Assembly: GCF_014654785.1 (NCBI RefSeq)
Contig: NZ_BNBD01000021.1
Span: forward strand, 1 to 64,000
Direction: 5' to 3'
DNA: 64,000 bases
Source of the DNA: Streptomyces mashuensis
GTDB lineage: Bacteria; Actinomycetota; Actinomycetes; Streptomycetales; Streptomycetaceae
The notes beneath the pieces are model-generated. The model made no database searches. It worked only from the letters and a program-made list of their open reading frames with translations, and was not told the origin of the DNA. The position numbers and the translations under genes were made by a program. Positions 7,617 through 17,280 of this stretch are shown one piece after another (the stretch's first letter is position 1; each line of letters opens with the position of its first letter).

Positions 7617-8370
7617 GTGAAGATCAAGCAGGCCCGCGCGACCATGGCCCATCCTGCCTTCTGCGGCGTCGCGCGCCAGCATCTCGGCGAGTTGACCGAA
7701 GAACTCGCGCCACGCTGGGAAGCGCGCTGCGAGTCCGCGCGGCACGAGCGGCGCCGGGGCGCGCGCCGACGGCAGGCCGGGTCCGGACCGACGTACGAAC
7801 TCGTCTTCACCGACCGGCTGCTGGCCACCCTGGTTCACCTGCGCACCGGCCTCACCCACGAGGCCCTCGGCATGATCTACGACGTGAGCTCGACCATCAT
7901 CGGCCGCTCCATCAGCGAGATGCCCCCGCTCCTGACGGAGCGCGGATTCGCCATCCCCGACCGGCCCGGCCTGCGACTGCACACCCTGGAGGACGTGTTC
8001 GCCTACGCCGCCGCCGAGAACGCCACTCTGCGCATCGACGGCACCGAGACCCAGGTCCGGCGCCCCAGGGCCAACCGGCCCGGCAGACAGGCCTTCGTCT
8101 CCGGCAAGCGCAGGCAGAACACCATCAAGACCACCACGATCAGCGATCATCAGGGCCGCACCCTGTGGTCCGGCGCAATGCGTCCCGGCCGGATGCACGA
8201 CCAGACCTTGTGCGCACCGAGGGCATCGCCGAGCAGTTCCGCCTCCAGCCCAGCGTGAAAGCCGAGGTCGACGAGGGCTACCGGGGGCTGGCCAACGAAT
8301 TCCCGACCAGGTCAGCGCCCCGCCGAGAAGACCGAAAGACTCCGACGAGGCGCCGCCAAGCGGGCCACCC
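7617..8370 (+). mobile_element. IS5-family (DDE_Tnp_4 type) transposase, frameshifted and truncated
   Basis: The frame from GTG 7617 encodes the N-terminal helix-turn-helix region and the first part of the DDE_Tnp_4 catalytic domain: ALVHLRTGLTHEALG-like LATLVHLRTGLTHEALGM, then LRIDGTETQVRRPRANRPGR with the first catalytic Asp, and FVSGKRRQNTIKTTTIS. After RPGRMHDQT at about 8205 the homology shifts frame (VRTEGIAEQFRLQPSVKAEVDEGYRGLANEF) and shifts again near 8303 (DQVSAPPRRPKDSDE). Similarity stops near 8370, so the last third, with the final catalytic acidic residue, is missing. I could not find convincing terminal inverted repeats. The element is immobile on its own. Confidence 0.75.
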
Positions 8371-8394
8371 GGCACTGCGGAGAGCGGGCGGGGG

Positions 8395-8560
8395 TCAGAC
8401 GGTGTAGCGCACGTACCGGTCGTTCTTGAAGAGGTAGACGTCGGTCGAGCTGGTCGGTACCCGGCAGCCGGCCTGGAGGGAACCGGCGAACTCGGTGCCG
8501 GCCAGGCGCGGCCACCCGCCGGCAATCTTGTTGATGCCGTAGACGAGCACGTGGAGCTGG
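8395..8560 (-). pseudogene. hemopexin-repeat fragment
   Basis: The minus-strand translation ends with GWPRLAGTEFAGSLQAGCRV, then STDVYLFKNDRYVRYTV and a TGA at 8395-8397. The GWP-L-x-G-T-x-F and YLFKxDxYVRY blocks are the repeat unit of hemopexin-like beta-propeller proteins found in Streptomyces. Only one repeat is recognisable; upstream codons are low-complexity and in competing frames. It is the 3' end of a gene otherwise lost, next to the truncated transposase. Confidence 0.5.
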
Positions 8561-8940
8561 GCAGTGCCGCGGAGGTGCTGCTCTCCCACAGCACGCGGGC
8601 CTGCCTCCTGGTGGTGGGGCGGCACGCCGCCGGGCAGCACGGCGTACGGCGGATCGGCTCGGTCGCCCATCGGGCCCTGCACCACGCTCCCTGTCCGGTG
8701 GTCGTGGTGCCCCACGCCTGACCGGGTCGACCGCCTGGCTGCCACCCCGAGGCGGCCGGGCCGTCGCGTACGCACGTCGCCCCTCGAACGGCACCCGCGC
8801 AGGCCTGCCCGGAGGCCGTCCCGGCGGCAGTTCCATGAACGCGTGAGGTTAGCGTTCGGCTCGTCGTCGGGGAGTCAGTGAGCCGTCGTCTCCGTGAAGG
8901 GTGTCGCCGGCAAGTGCGTTGGGGACGGGGATGTAGCAGG
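8561..8940. other. 380-bp stretch without a recognisable gene
   Basis: Open frames on both strands here are low-complexity and Arg/Pro/Gly-rich, with no family motif. It lies between the hemopexin fragment and the dioxygenase fragment and is probably debris of those genes. Confidence 0.4.
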
Positions 8941-9126
8941 GTGCAGGTGACCCTCGACACAGTCGACCAGATCCTCTCCGACCCGCGCACGGTCCTGCGC
9001 ATCCGCCTGGAGCCGGGAGACCTGCTCTGGCTGGACAACACCGTCGTACTGCACGGCCGCACCGCGTTCGACGACCCGCCCAGCCCACACGCCCGCCGGT
9101 GCCTGGCCCGTGTGTGGGTGGACTGA
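8941..9126 (+). pseudogene. TauD/TfdA-type dioxygenase C-terminal fragment
   Basis: The last 60 codons read LDTVDQILSDPRTVLRIRLE, GDLLWLDNTVVLHGRTAF and HARRCLARVWVD, ending in TGA. The LHGRxAF motif holds the distal metal-binding His of Fe(II)/2-oxoglutarate dioxygenases of the TauD/TfdA class, and the following Arg-rich strand holds the 2-oxoglutarate-binding Arg. The proximal HxD motif and the N-terminal two thirds are absent. It ends 33 bases before the stop of the convergent polyketide synthase, so it may be a lost tailoring enzyme of that pathway; this link is inference from position only. Confidence 0.6.
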
Positions 9127-9159
9127 AACGACGCGCGACAACACGCCTAGGCGGCCGCT

Positions 9160-12100
9160 TCACGACCGGTCGCGGGTGGGCGTGCCGAGCCATGTCCTCA
9201 TGGCCTGCGCAGTGGTGTGGGCGTGTTCCTCGGTGATGCTCCAGTGGTTGCCGGGGACGTCGACGACGGTGTGCGGCATCGGCCAGGATGCGCGCTGGGG
9301 TCTGCCGGGGGACGGGGGTCGCAGTGGCTCGGTGGCGCGGAGCAGGAGGGTGGGGACATCCGTGGGTTCCGGCTGCCAGCCGCGGGCGATGCGGGTGTAG
9401 GCGCCGAGGGCGGCCATCGACGTGTCGTCCACGGCCGCGTCGAAGCGCTCGCCCATCTGCAAGGGGAGACGGGCGGGCAGGGCGAGTAGCCACGGCTCGT
9501 GTTCGAGGCCCGGGGTGACGTGGTAGGTGTCGATGAGGACCAAGCCGACCGGTGGTGTGCCCGTCGCCGCGAGGCGTGCGGCCACCGAGTGCGCCGGGCA
9601 GCCGCCCATCGAGGAGCCGAGGACGGCGTACGGGCGGTTGCCGAGGTACTTGCGCACGGTGTCGGCGTGCAGGTCGACGAGGGTCTCCCAGTCGCGGGGA
9701 ACGGAGTCGCCGTGGACGACGCCGGGGTGCTGGATCTCGAGGACGTCCTGCTCGCCGGCGAAGGAGGCGGCCAGCGTGGCGTGCCAGGGGCGGCCGAGGG
9801 CGGGGGAGAAGCCGGGGAAGCATACGAGCGCGGGACCGGCGGGGCCTTCGGCGAGCTTGAGGGGTGGCAGCTCGTGCCGGGCGCTGTCGGCGCGTTCGAA
9901 GGCGGGCACGGCGAGTGAGGCGGTCACCAGCATGTGCATGGCCGAGACGACGTCGCCCGTCTCGCACACGCGCCGGTAGAGGGAGGCGAGGGTCTGCGGC
10001 GGCCGCGTCGTCGCCCGTGAGGTGGCGGGCTCTTCCAGCAGGGCGCCGCTCAACTCCCGGTGCAGATAACCGGCAAGTTCCGCGGCGCTCGGCCACTCGA
10101 ACACGACGGTGGCGGGCAACGGCAGACCGGTGGCCGTACTCAGACGGTTGCGCAGCTGCACCCCTGTCAGGGAGTCGAAGCCCAGCTCGGTGAAGGGGCG
10201 GCCGGGGGCCACGGCGTCCGCGTCGGCGTGGCCGAGCACCGTGGCGACTTCCTCGCGGACGAGTTCCAGCAGGGCTGCTGCCCGGTCGGGCCCGGGCAGC
10301 GCGGCGAGCCGTTCCCGCCAGGAGCCGGCCGCGCGTCCAGGATCGTCACCCGCCCCGGCCACGGTCCCGGCAGTCGGACGGGCCGTGCGCAGCAGCCCGC
10401 GCAGGGGCGGCGGCACCGGCCGCCCGGTGGTCCCCGCCCGCCGGGTACGGTCCAGCAGCAGCGGGGCGAGCACCGGTTCGCCGCTGCCCAGCGCTGAGTC
10501 GAACATCGCCAGGCCCTGTGCGGGGGAGACGGCCCGCAGCACGCCGCCCAGGGCCTGGCCGCGGTCGGTGATGCGCGCCGCCATTCCTTCCCCGCCCGCC
10601 CACGGGCCCCAGGCGAGGGAGAGCGCCGGCAGGCCGAGAGCGGCGCGGTGGTGCGCGAGCGCATCGAGGAAGGCGTTCGCGGCGGCGTAGTTGGCCTGCC
10701 CGGCGGTGCCCAGCAGGCCGGCCGCCGAGGAGAACAGGACGAAGTGCGACAGGGGCAGGTCCTTCGTCAGCTCGTGGAGGTTCCAGGCGGCGTCGGCCTT
10801 CGGCCGCAGCACTGCCGCGAGCCGCCCGGGTGTCAGGGACTCCAGCACGCTGTCGTCCAGGACCCCGGCGGCGTGCACGACGGCGCTCAGCTCGTGCGCG
10901 TACGTGGTGACGACGGCGGCCAGCCGAGGGCGGTCGGCGGCATCGCACGCGATCACGTCCACGCGGGCGCCGGACTCCTCCAGCTCCGCCCGCAGCCGCC
11001 GCGCGGCCGGCGACCGCATGCCCTGCCGGCTGACGAGGACGAGACGGCGGACGTGGTGCCGGGCGACGAGATGCCGGGCCAGCAGACCGCCGAGGGCTCC
11101 GGTGCCGCCCGTCACCAGGACGGTGCCCTCTGCCGGAAAACTGCCCGGCCGGGGGTTCGAGCCGACGAGCCGGGGGACGCGTACCGCTCCTTCCACGAGG
11201 GAGAGCTGAGGTTCGCCGGTGGCGACGGCAGCGGCCAGCAGGCGCAGGGACTCGGGCCGGCCGTCGGTGTCCACGAGCGTGAGGCGCCCGGGATGCTCCG
11301 CCTGCGCGGAACGCGCCAGGCCCCACACCGCCGCGGCCGGCAGGTCCGGCACCGCGGAGGTGGCGCCACGGGTCGCCACGACGAGCTGAGACCCGGGCGC
11401 GGCCGGGGCGGACAGGCGGGATCGGAGCACGGCCAGGGCACGTGCGGTCAGGGCATGGGTGTCCGCGACCGGGTCCGATCCCGTGGAGCGGGCGGACAGG
11501 GAGACCGTCACCACCTCGGGGGCGTCGCGCCGTCCGGCCGGCGGGGCGGGGAGCACGGAGCACAGGCCGAGGTCGTCGGGTTCCGCCACGGACAGGGGTG
11601 GCCCGTCGCCGCCGGCCGGAACGGCGGCCCATCGCAGGCTGTACAGCCCCCTGGCCGCGGCGTCGGTGGGTGCCGGTACCGGCCGCATGGTCAGGGACTC
11701 CACCTCGGCCACCGGCCTCCCCGCGGGGTCGGCGAGGGCCACGGAGACCGTGCCGGTGCCGGTGGCGCGTATGCGCACGCGTAGTGCCGTGGCACCGACC
11801 GCGTACACGCTCAGGCCGCGCCAGGCGAAAGGCATCCGGGCGGGCCCGGCGGCCGGCGCGGCGAGCAGCGACGCGTGGAGGGCGGCGTCCAGCAGGGCGG
11901 GGTGCAGGCCGTACCGGCCGGCATCGGCGTGCATCGCCGCAGGCAGCCGGACCTCGGCGAACACCTCTCCGTCCGGTCCCCGCCAGACGGCCGTGACGCC
12001 ACGGAAGGCCGGGCCGTACGCGTAACCGGCGCCGGCCAGGCCGTCGTAGGCGTCCGTGAGGTCCACGGGCACGGCACCCGGGGGCGGCCACGCGGAGGCA

Positions 12101-15100
12101 CCGGGTTCGTGCGCGCCCTGGCCGGTGGCCGGGCCGAGCCGCCCGGTCGCGTGGTGCGTCCAGGCGCCGAGCGGGCCCGACTCCTGTGGGCGGGAGTGGA
12201 CGTCGGCGGTACGGCGGCCGGAGGCGTCCGGTTCGCCGAGCGCCACCTGTATCTGCATCCCTTCCCCCGATCCTGCCAAGGGCAGCGGGGCCGTCAGCAC
12301 GAGGTCCTCGACGACGTCCAGCTCGCACAGGTCGCCCGCGTGGACCAGCATCTCGGCGAAGGCGGCGGCGGGTACGAGCACCTGCCCGGCGACAACGTGG
12401 TCGCGCAGCCAGGGCTGGGCCGCGACGGAGAGGTGGCCGGTGCACAGCAGGTGTTCCGTGCCAGGAACGGTGGTCGTCCCGGTCAGCAGAGGATGCTCGC
12501 CGCCGGCCGGCGTGGGGGCGGTGGAAGCCGTGTCGTCCTCCAGCCAGTAGCGCTGCCGCTGGAAGGGGTACGTGGGCAGATCCACCCGCCGGGCGCCGCT
12601 GCCCGCGTACACCCGGGCCCAGTCCACCGGCAGGCCGTGCACGTGCAGTTCGCCGAGCGCGGCCAGCACCGCCTCCCCCTCCGGCACGCCGGCCCGTGCG
12701 GTGGCCGTGCACACCAGCCCTTCGTGCTCCCCGGCGGCGCCGCCCATGGCAGCCGCGGTGAGCTGTGCGTCGGGGCCCACCTCCACGCAGGCGGTCACCT
12801 GCTCGTCGCGTACGAGATGGTGCACCGCGTCGCCGAACCGTACGGTTTCACGGGCGTGGCGCACCCAGTACGCCGCCGAGCGCAGATCGTCCCCGTCCGC
12901 CCGGCGCCCCGTCACGGTCGAGATCACCGGGATGCGTGGCCTCCCGTACGTCATTCCCGACGCGACGCGGCCGAACTCGGCGAGCATCGGTTCCACCAGC
13001 GGTGAGTGGAAGGCATGTCCGGCGCGCAGCCGCGCGGTGCGGCGTCCGCGCCCGGCGAACCGGGTCGCGACGGCCTGCACGGCCTCCTCCTCCCCGGAGA
13101 CGACCACCGACCGCGGACCGTTCACCGCCGCGATCGCCACCCGGTGCGCCCGCCCCGCCAGTTCTTCCGCCACCTCGTCCTCGGTGGCCTCCAGGGCCAC
13201 CATGGCGCCGCTGCCGGGCAGATGACGCATCAGCCGGCCCCGGGCAGCGGCCAGCTCCACCGCATCGGGCTCCGGCAGGACACCCGCGACGTGAGCCGCC
13301 GCCAGCTCGCCCACGGAGTGGCCGGCGACGGCGTACGGCCGAACACCCCAGGACTCCAGCAGCCGGAACAGCGCCACTTCGAAGACGAACAGCCCCGCCT
13401 GCGCAAAGTCCGTGCAGTCCAGAAGAGCCGCGTCGCCGATGGTGTTCTCGTCCGCCCACAGCACGGACCGCAGGGGCCGTTCCAGGCCGCCGGTGCCGTC
13501 GAACCGTTCGCACAGGGCATCGAAGGCGGTGGCGAAGGCGGGGAAGGCGGCGTGCAGTTCCCGGCCCATGCCGGGCCGCTGCGCGCCCTGCCCGGAGAAC
13601 AGCAGGGCCGGTCGGCCGGCGGGCGTGCCCCGCCCCGTCCCGGCGCTGCCGGGCCCGGCACCGGTCGCCGCCCACCTGTCCAGCGCGGTCAGCAGCGTCT
13701 CGCGGTCCCCGGCGGGCACGGCCACCCGGTGCGCGAGCGCCGCCCGGGTCGTGGCCAGCGAGAAAGCGACATCCAGAGGGCACAGCCCGGGGTGCTCCCG
13801 CAGCAGGGAGGCCAGCTGCCCGGCCTGCGCGCGCAGGGCCTGCGGATCCGCGGCCGACAGCAGCAGAGGTGGCAGGGCCTTCCAAGGTCTCGCCGAAGAA
13901 GTGCGCCGAGCGGTCTCTTCGTCGGCCTCCTCCAGGATGACGTGGGCGTTCGTCCCGCCGATGCCGAACGCCGACACCCCTGCCCGGCGCGGGCTGCCCG
14001 GCGCCGGCCGCCACTCCTCCTCCCGCAGCAGCAGCCGTACGGGGCCCGACGCCCAGTCCACGTGCGGTGACGGCTCCTCGCAGTGCAGCAGGCGCGGCAG
14101 CCGTCCGTGGCGCATCGCCATGACGGTCTTGATGACCCCTCCGACACCGGCCGCGGCCTGGGTGTGCCCGATGTTGGACTTGAGCGCCCCGAGCCACAGC
14201 GGCCGGTCGCCGGGCCGCCCCGGCCCGTACGCGGCCTGCAGTGCCCGCGCCTCCACGGGGTCGCCGAGGGCGGTGCCCGTGCCGTGCGTCTCCACCACGT
14301 CGATGTCCGCCGGGGACAGCCCGGCGGCGGCCAGCGCCTGCCGGATCACCTCCTGCTGGGCCGGGCCGCTCGGCGCGGTCAGGCCGTTGGAGGCGCCGTC
14401 GGAAGCGACCGCCGACCCGCGGAGCACGGCCAGCACCGGATGGCCGTTGCGCCGGGCGTCGGACAGCCGCTCCAGCAGGACCACGCCCACCCCCTCGGCC
14501 CAGGCGGTGCCGTCGGCCGCGGCCGAGAACGGTTTGCACCGGCCGTCCGGCGCCAGGCCGCGCAACCTGCTGAACGCGACGAACGACGCAGGAGTGGCCA
14601 TCACGGTGACGCCCCCGGCCACGGCCAGCGAGCACTCTCCGGACCGCAGCGCCTGCGCCGCCGAGTGCACCGCCACCAGCGACGACGAGCACGCCGTGTC
14701 CACGGTCACGGCGGGCCCGTGCAGGTCCAGGGCGTAGGCGATACGGCCCGAGGCCACGCTGCCCGCCGAGCCCAGCGCCAGGTGCGCCTCCAGCTCGTGC
14801 GGGCCGCGGTGCAGGAGACGGCCGGCGTAGTCGTCGTGCATCACGCCGACGAAGACGCCGGTGCGGGTGCCGCGCAGGGACGCCGGGTCGATGCCGGCCC
14901 GCTCGCACACCTCCCAGGTGGTCTCCAGCAGCAGCCGCTGCTGCGGATCGGTGGCCAGCGCCTCCCGTGGGGACATGCCGAAGAAGGCCGCGTCGAAGCC
15001 GGCGGCCCCGCGCAGGAATCCGCCGCGACGGGTGACGGAGGTGCCGAGCCGGTCGGGATCCGGGTCGTGAAAACCCGGCAGGTCCCAGCCACGGTCGTCC

Positions 15101-17094
15101 GGCACTTCCGACGTCGCGTCGATCCCGTCCGCGACCAGCTGCCACAAGTCCTCGGGCGAGGCCACGCCGCCCGGGTAGCGGCAGGCCATGGCGACGACGG
15201 CCACCGGCTCCGCCGCCGGCGCACGCGCCTCGCCGCCGTCCGGGGCCGGGCCACCGAGCAGTGCCGTCGCCAGGAACGCCGCCGCGGCGGCGGGCGTCGG
15301 GTGGTCGAACACCAACGTCGCGGGCAGCTTCAGGCCGGTGGCCGCGCCCAGCCGGTCACGCAGCAGTACGCCCCCGAGGGACGTGACCCCGAAGGCGGTG
15401 AAGGGCCGGCCCGGCTCCAGCTCCTGTTCCGGCACGCCGCTCGCGTGCGCCGTCGCGGCCAGGACGAGACGCAGCACGGCGTCGTACCGCCCGGACGGGG
15501 ACAGCGCCGACAGGCGCCGACGCAGGGCGGAGGCCGTCGCCTCGCGCGCCGGCCCTTGCCGCTCGGCCAGCTGCCGGGCCAGCGCGGGGCGGTCGGTCTT
15601 GCCGGAGGGAGTACGGGGCACGGCGTCGGTCTCGTACACCTCGTCGGGCACCTTGAAGTCCGACAGCCGCTCCCGGCACCGGGCACGTAAGCGGTCGGTG
15701 TCGATGCCGTGCTCCGGTTCGGCGACGACGAAGGTGACCGGCACCTCGCCCAGCACGTCGTGCGGCCTGCCGATGACGGCCGCGTCCACGACACCGGGGC
15801 AGTCGAGCAGCACGTGCTCGACCTCGACCGGGTTGATGTTCTCGCCACCCCGGAGGATCAGTTCCTTGACGCGGCCGGTGACGCGCAGACCGCCGCGCCG
15901 TTCGCGGCGACCGAGGTCTCCGGTGCGGTACCAGCCGTCCTGCACCGCGCGCGCCGTCTCGTCCGGGCGGCCGTGGTACCCGAGCATCAGGTTCGGGCCG
16001 CGGACCCGGATCTCCCCTTCCTCGCCGTCGGCGACGTCGTCACCACTGGCGGGGTCGGTCAGCCGCACCTCGACGCCGGGCACCGGCAAGCCGCCGTCCC
16101 CGGAACCGCCGAGCCGCTCGACCGCGATCTTCCCGCAGGTCTCGGTACTGCCGTAACCGTCGAGCAGCGGGACGCCCAGCAGCTCCTCGACGTCGGCCCG
16201 CAGTTCAGGGGGACACGGCGCGCCTGCGGTGACGCACAGCCGCAGGCCGGCCGGCGGCAGGGGGGAGGCTTCGCCGAGCGCGCTCGTGAGCAGGCGGTAC
16301 GTGGCGGGTACGCTGGCCACGATGGTGCACCGCTGTTCGGCGAGCGCCTCGGCGACGCTCGCGCCCCGGTCGAGGAGGTACGCGCTCGCGCCCACGGCCA
16401 CCACTCCCAGCAAGCACAACGAGTGCGCGTAGGCGTGGAACATGGGCAGCGGCCACAGCAGCCGGTCCTCCGGACCCAGGCCCCATAACGGCACGTAGGC
16501 GGCCGCCACGGACCACAGCGCGGTGCGCTGGCTGGAGACCACGCCCTTGCTCCGCCCCGTGGTCCCCGAGGTGTAGAGGATCCAGGCCGGCTCGTCGAGG
16601 CCGAGGTCGTCGCGCGGCGCGCACCCCGGATCCGCCCCGGCGAGCTGCTCGAAGGAGTGGGTACCGGTAGCTGCTCCCTCCGGCGCGACGTTCGATCCCC
16701 CCACGAGGATCCGTACGGCCACCGATCGCGGGACCCGGGGCAGCAGCGTCTCCTCGGTGACCACCGCCACCGCTCCGCTGTCCGCGAGGAAGTACGCGAG
16801 CTCCGCTTCGGCAGCCCCGGGATCGAGCGGAACCCCGACTGCTCCCGCCCGCAGCACCGCGAGGAAACCCTCCACCATCTCCACCCGGTTGCCCAGGAGG
16901 AGCGCCACCCGGTCGCCCCTCCGTACCCCCAGCCGCACCAGGTGCCCCGCCAGCCGGCGGGTCCGCACCTCCAACTCCCGGTACGTGACGCCCCGCCGGG
17001 CGTCACGGAAGGCGGTTTTCCCTCCCGCTCGCGCCGCATGCGCTTCCAGCACACCCGGCAGCGCCCGGATCAATTCGCCTCGGACGTCTGTCAT
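9160..17094 (-). CDS. single-protein type I polyketide synthase: AL-ACP-KS-AT-DH-KR-ACP-TE
   Basis: This 2,644-residue enzyme carries a full loading-extension-release line. Residues about 1-545 are an acyl-CoA/AMP ligase (YTSGTTGRSKG near 180, GYGSTETCG). ACP1 follows (phosphopantetheine Ser in FGVTSL, about 568). KS (630-1055) has its Cys in DTACSSS plus HGTGT and NIGHTQAAAG. AT (1160-1510) has GHSVGE and a HAFH motif, predicting malonyl-CoA. DH (1530-1800) keeps HVVAGQVLVP and HPALLDAALH. KR (1990-2165) has GGTGALGG, the Ser-Tyr-Asn set and an LDD motif (B-type). ACP2 has GFDSL; TE has GSSMGG with a late GNHW His. No enoylreductase, so one round would give an alpha,beta-unsaturated acid. 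I chose ATG 17094 (GGAGG about 9 bases upstream); the frame is open 33 codons further. No other biosynthetic gene adjoins it. Confidence 0.93.
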   Translation of the reverse strand: MTDVRGELIRALPGVLEAHAARAGGKTAFRDARRGVTYRELEVRTRRLAGHLVRLGVRRGDRVALLLGNRVEMVEGFLAVLRAGAVGVPLDPGAAEAELAYFLADSGAVAVVTEETLLPRVPRSVAVRILVGGSNVAPEGAATGTHSFEQLAGADPGCAPRDDLGLDEPAWILYTSGTTGRSKGVVSSQRTALWSVAAAYVPLWGLGPEDRLLWPLPMFHAYAHSLCLLGVVAVGASAYLLDRGASVAEALAEQRCTIVASVPATYRLLTSALGEASPLPPAGLRLCVTAGAPCPPELRADVEELLGVPLLDGYGSTETCGKIAVERLGGSGDGGLPVPGVEVRLTDPASGDDVADGEEGEIRVRGPNLMLGYHGRPDETARAVQDGWYRTGDLGRRERRGGLRVTGRVKELILRGGENINPVEVEHVLLDCPGVVDAAVIGRPHDVLGEVPVTFVVAEPEHGIDTDRLRARCRERLSDFKVPDEVYETDAVPRTPSGKTDRPALARQLAERQGPAREATASALRRRLSALSPSGRYDAVLRLVLAATAHASGVPEQELEPGRPFTAFGVTSLGGVLLRDRLGAATGLKLPATLVFDHPTPAAAAAFLATALLGGPAPDGGEARAPAAEPVAVVAMACRYPGGVASPEDLWQLVADGIDATSEVPDDRGWDLPGFHDPDPDRLGTSVTRRGGFLRGAAGFDAAFFGMSPREALATDPQQRLLLETTWEVCERAGIDPASLRGTRTGVFVGVMHDDYAGRLLHRGPHELEAHLALGSAGSVASGRIAYALDLHGPAVTVDTACSSSLVAVHSAAQALRSGECSLAVAGGVTVMATPASFVAFSRLRGLAPDGRCKPFSAAADGTAWAEGVGVVLLERLSDARRNGHPVLAVLRGSAVASDGASNGLTAPSGPAQQEVIRQALAAAGLSPADIDVVETHGTGTALGDPVEARALQAAYGPGRPGDRPLWLGALKSNIGHTQAAAGVGGVIKTVMAMRHGRLPRLLHCEEPSPHVDWASGPVRLLLREEEWRPAPGSPRRAGVSAFGIGGTNAHVILEEADEETARRTSSARPWKALPPLLLSAADPQALRAQAGQLASLLREHPGLCPLDVAFSLATTRAALAHRVAVPAGDRETLLTALDRWAATGAGPGSAGTGRGTPAGRPALLFSGQGAQRPGMGRELHAAFPAFATAFDALCERFDGTGGLERPLRSVLWADENTIGDAALLDCTDFAQAGLFVFEVALFRLLESWGVRPYAVAGHSVGELAAAHVAGVLPEPDAVELAAARGRLMRHLPGSGAMVALEATEDEVAEELAGRAHRVAIAAVNGPRSVVVSGEEEAVQAVATRFAGRGRRTARLRAGHAFHSPLVEPMLAEFGRVASGMTYGRPRIPVISTVTGRRADGDDLRSAAYWVRHARETVRFGDAVHHLVRDEQVTACVEVGPDAQLTAAAMGGAAGEHEGLVCTATARAGVPEGEAVLAALGELHVHGLPVDWARVYAGSGARRVDLPTYPFQRQRYWLEDDTASTAPTPAGGEHPLLTGTTTVPGTEHLLCTGHLSVAAQPWLRDHVVAGQVLVPAAAFAEMLVHAGDLCELDVVEDLVLTAPLPLAGSGEGMQIQVALGEPDASGRRTADVHSRPQESGPLGAWTHHATGRLGPATGQGAHEPGASAWPPPGAVPVDLTDAYDGLAGAGYAYGPAFRGVTAVWRGPDGEVFAEVRLPAAMHADAGRYGLHPALLDAALHASLLAAPAAGPARMPFAWRGLSVYAVGATALRVRIRATGTGTVSVALADPAGRPVAEVESLTMRPVPAPTDAAARGLYSLRWAAVPAGGDGPPLSVAEPDDLGLCSVLPAPPAGRRDAPEVVTVSLSARSTGSDPVADTHALTARALAVLRSRLSAPAAPGSQLVVATRGATSAVPDLPAAAVWGLARSAQAEHPGRLTLVDTDGRPESLRLLAAAVATGEPQLSLVEGAVRVPRLVGSNPRPGSFPAEGTVLVTGGTGALGGLLARHLVARHHVRRLVLVSRQGMRSPAARRLRAELEESGARVDVIACDAADRPRLAAVVTTYAHELSAVVHAAGVLDDSVLESLTPGRLAAVLRPKADAAWNLHELTKDLPLSHFVLFSSAAGLLGTAGQANYAAANAFLDALAHHRAALGLPALSLAWGPWAGGEGMAARITDRGQALGGVLRAVSPAQGLAMFDSALGSGEPVLAPLLLDRTRRAGTTGRPVPPPLRGLLRTARPTAGTVAGAGDDPGRAAGSWRERLAALPGPDRAAALLELVREEVATVLGHADADAVAPGRPFTELGFDSLTGVQLRNRLSTATGLPLPATVVFEWPSAAELAGYLHRELSGALLEEPATSRATTRPPQTLASLYRRVCETGDVVSAMHMLVTASLAVPAFERADSARHELPPLKLAEGPAGPALVCFPGFSPALGRPWHATLAASFAGEQDVLEIQHPGVVHGDSVPRDWETLVDLHADTVRKYLGNRPYAVLGSSMGGCPAHSVAARLAATGTPPVGLVLIDTYHVTPGLEHEPWLLALPARLPLQMGERFDAAVDDTSMAALGAYTRIARGWQPEPTDVPTLLLRATEPLRPPSPGRPQRASWPMPHTVVDVPGNHWSITEEHAHTTAQAMRTWLGTPTRDRS

Positions 17095-17280
17095 GTGCGG
17101 CGCCTCCGGCGAGGTGACGACGGTCCGGGCGGACATGGCGCGGTGCCTGACCGGCGTCGACCCGGTGGCCCGCGACCCGGTGGTCCGCTCCATGAAACCA
17201 GGGGCGGCCTGTCACCGACAGACCCGCCGCAGTGCTCCGGACCGGGATGCGAAGATCGCGGCGTGAACCTTCCGCGCCCT

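Noticed and set aside
7564..8400. Terminal inverted repeats of the IS5-type element
   Set aside because: No convincing matching ends could be seen; the right end appears to be deleted.
10346..15145. Very long open frames (over 700 codons) on the minus strand in the second frame over the polyketide synthase
   Set aside because: They are Arg/Ala/Gly-rich shadows in the same strand as the synthase, with no domain motifs; the synthase frame has continuous catalytic motifs.
17095..17193. An upstream in-frame extension of the polyketide synthase by 33 codons
   Set aside because: The downstream ATG at 17094 has a GGAGG site and gives the normal ligase N-terminus; the extension lacks both.
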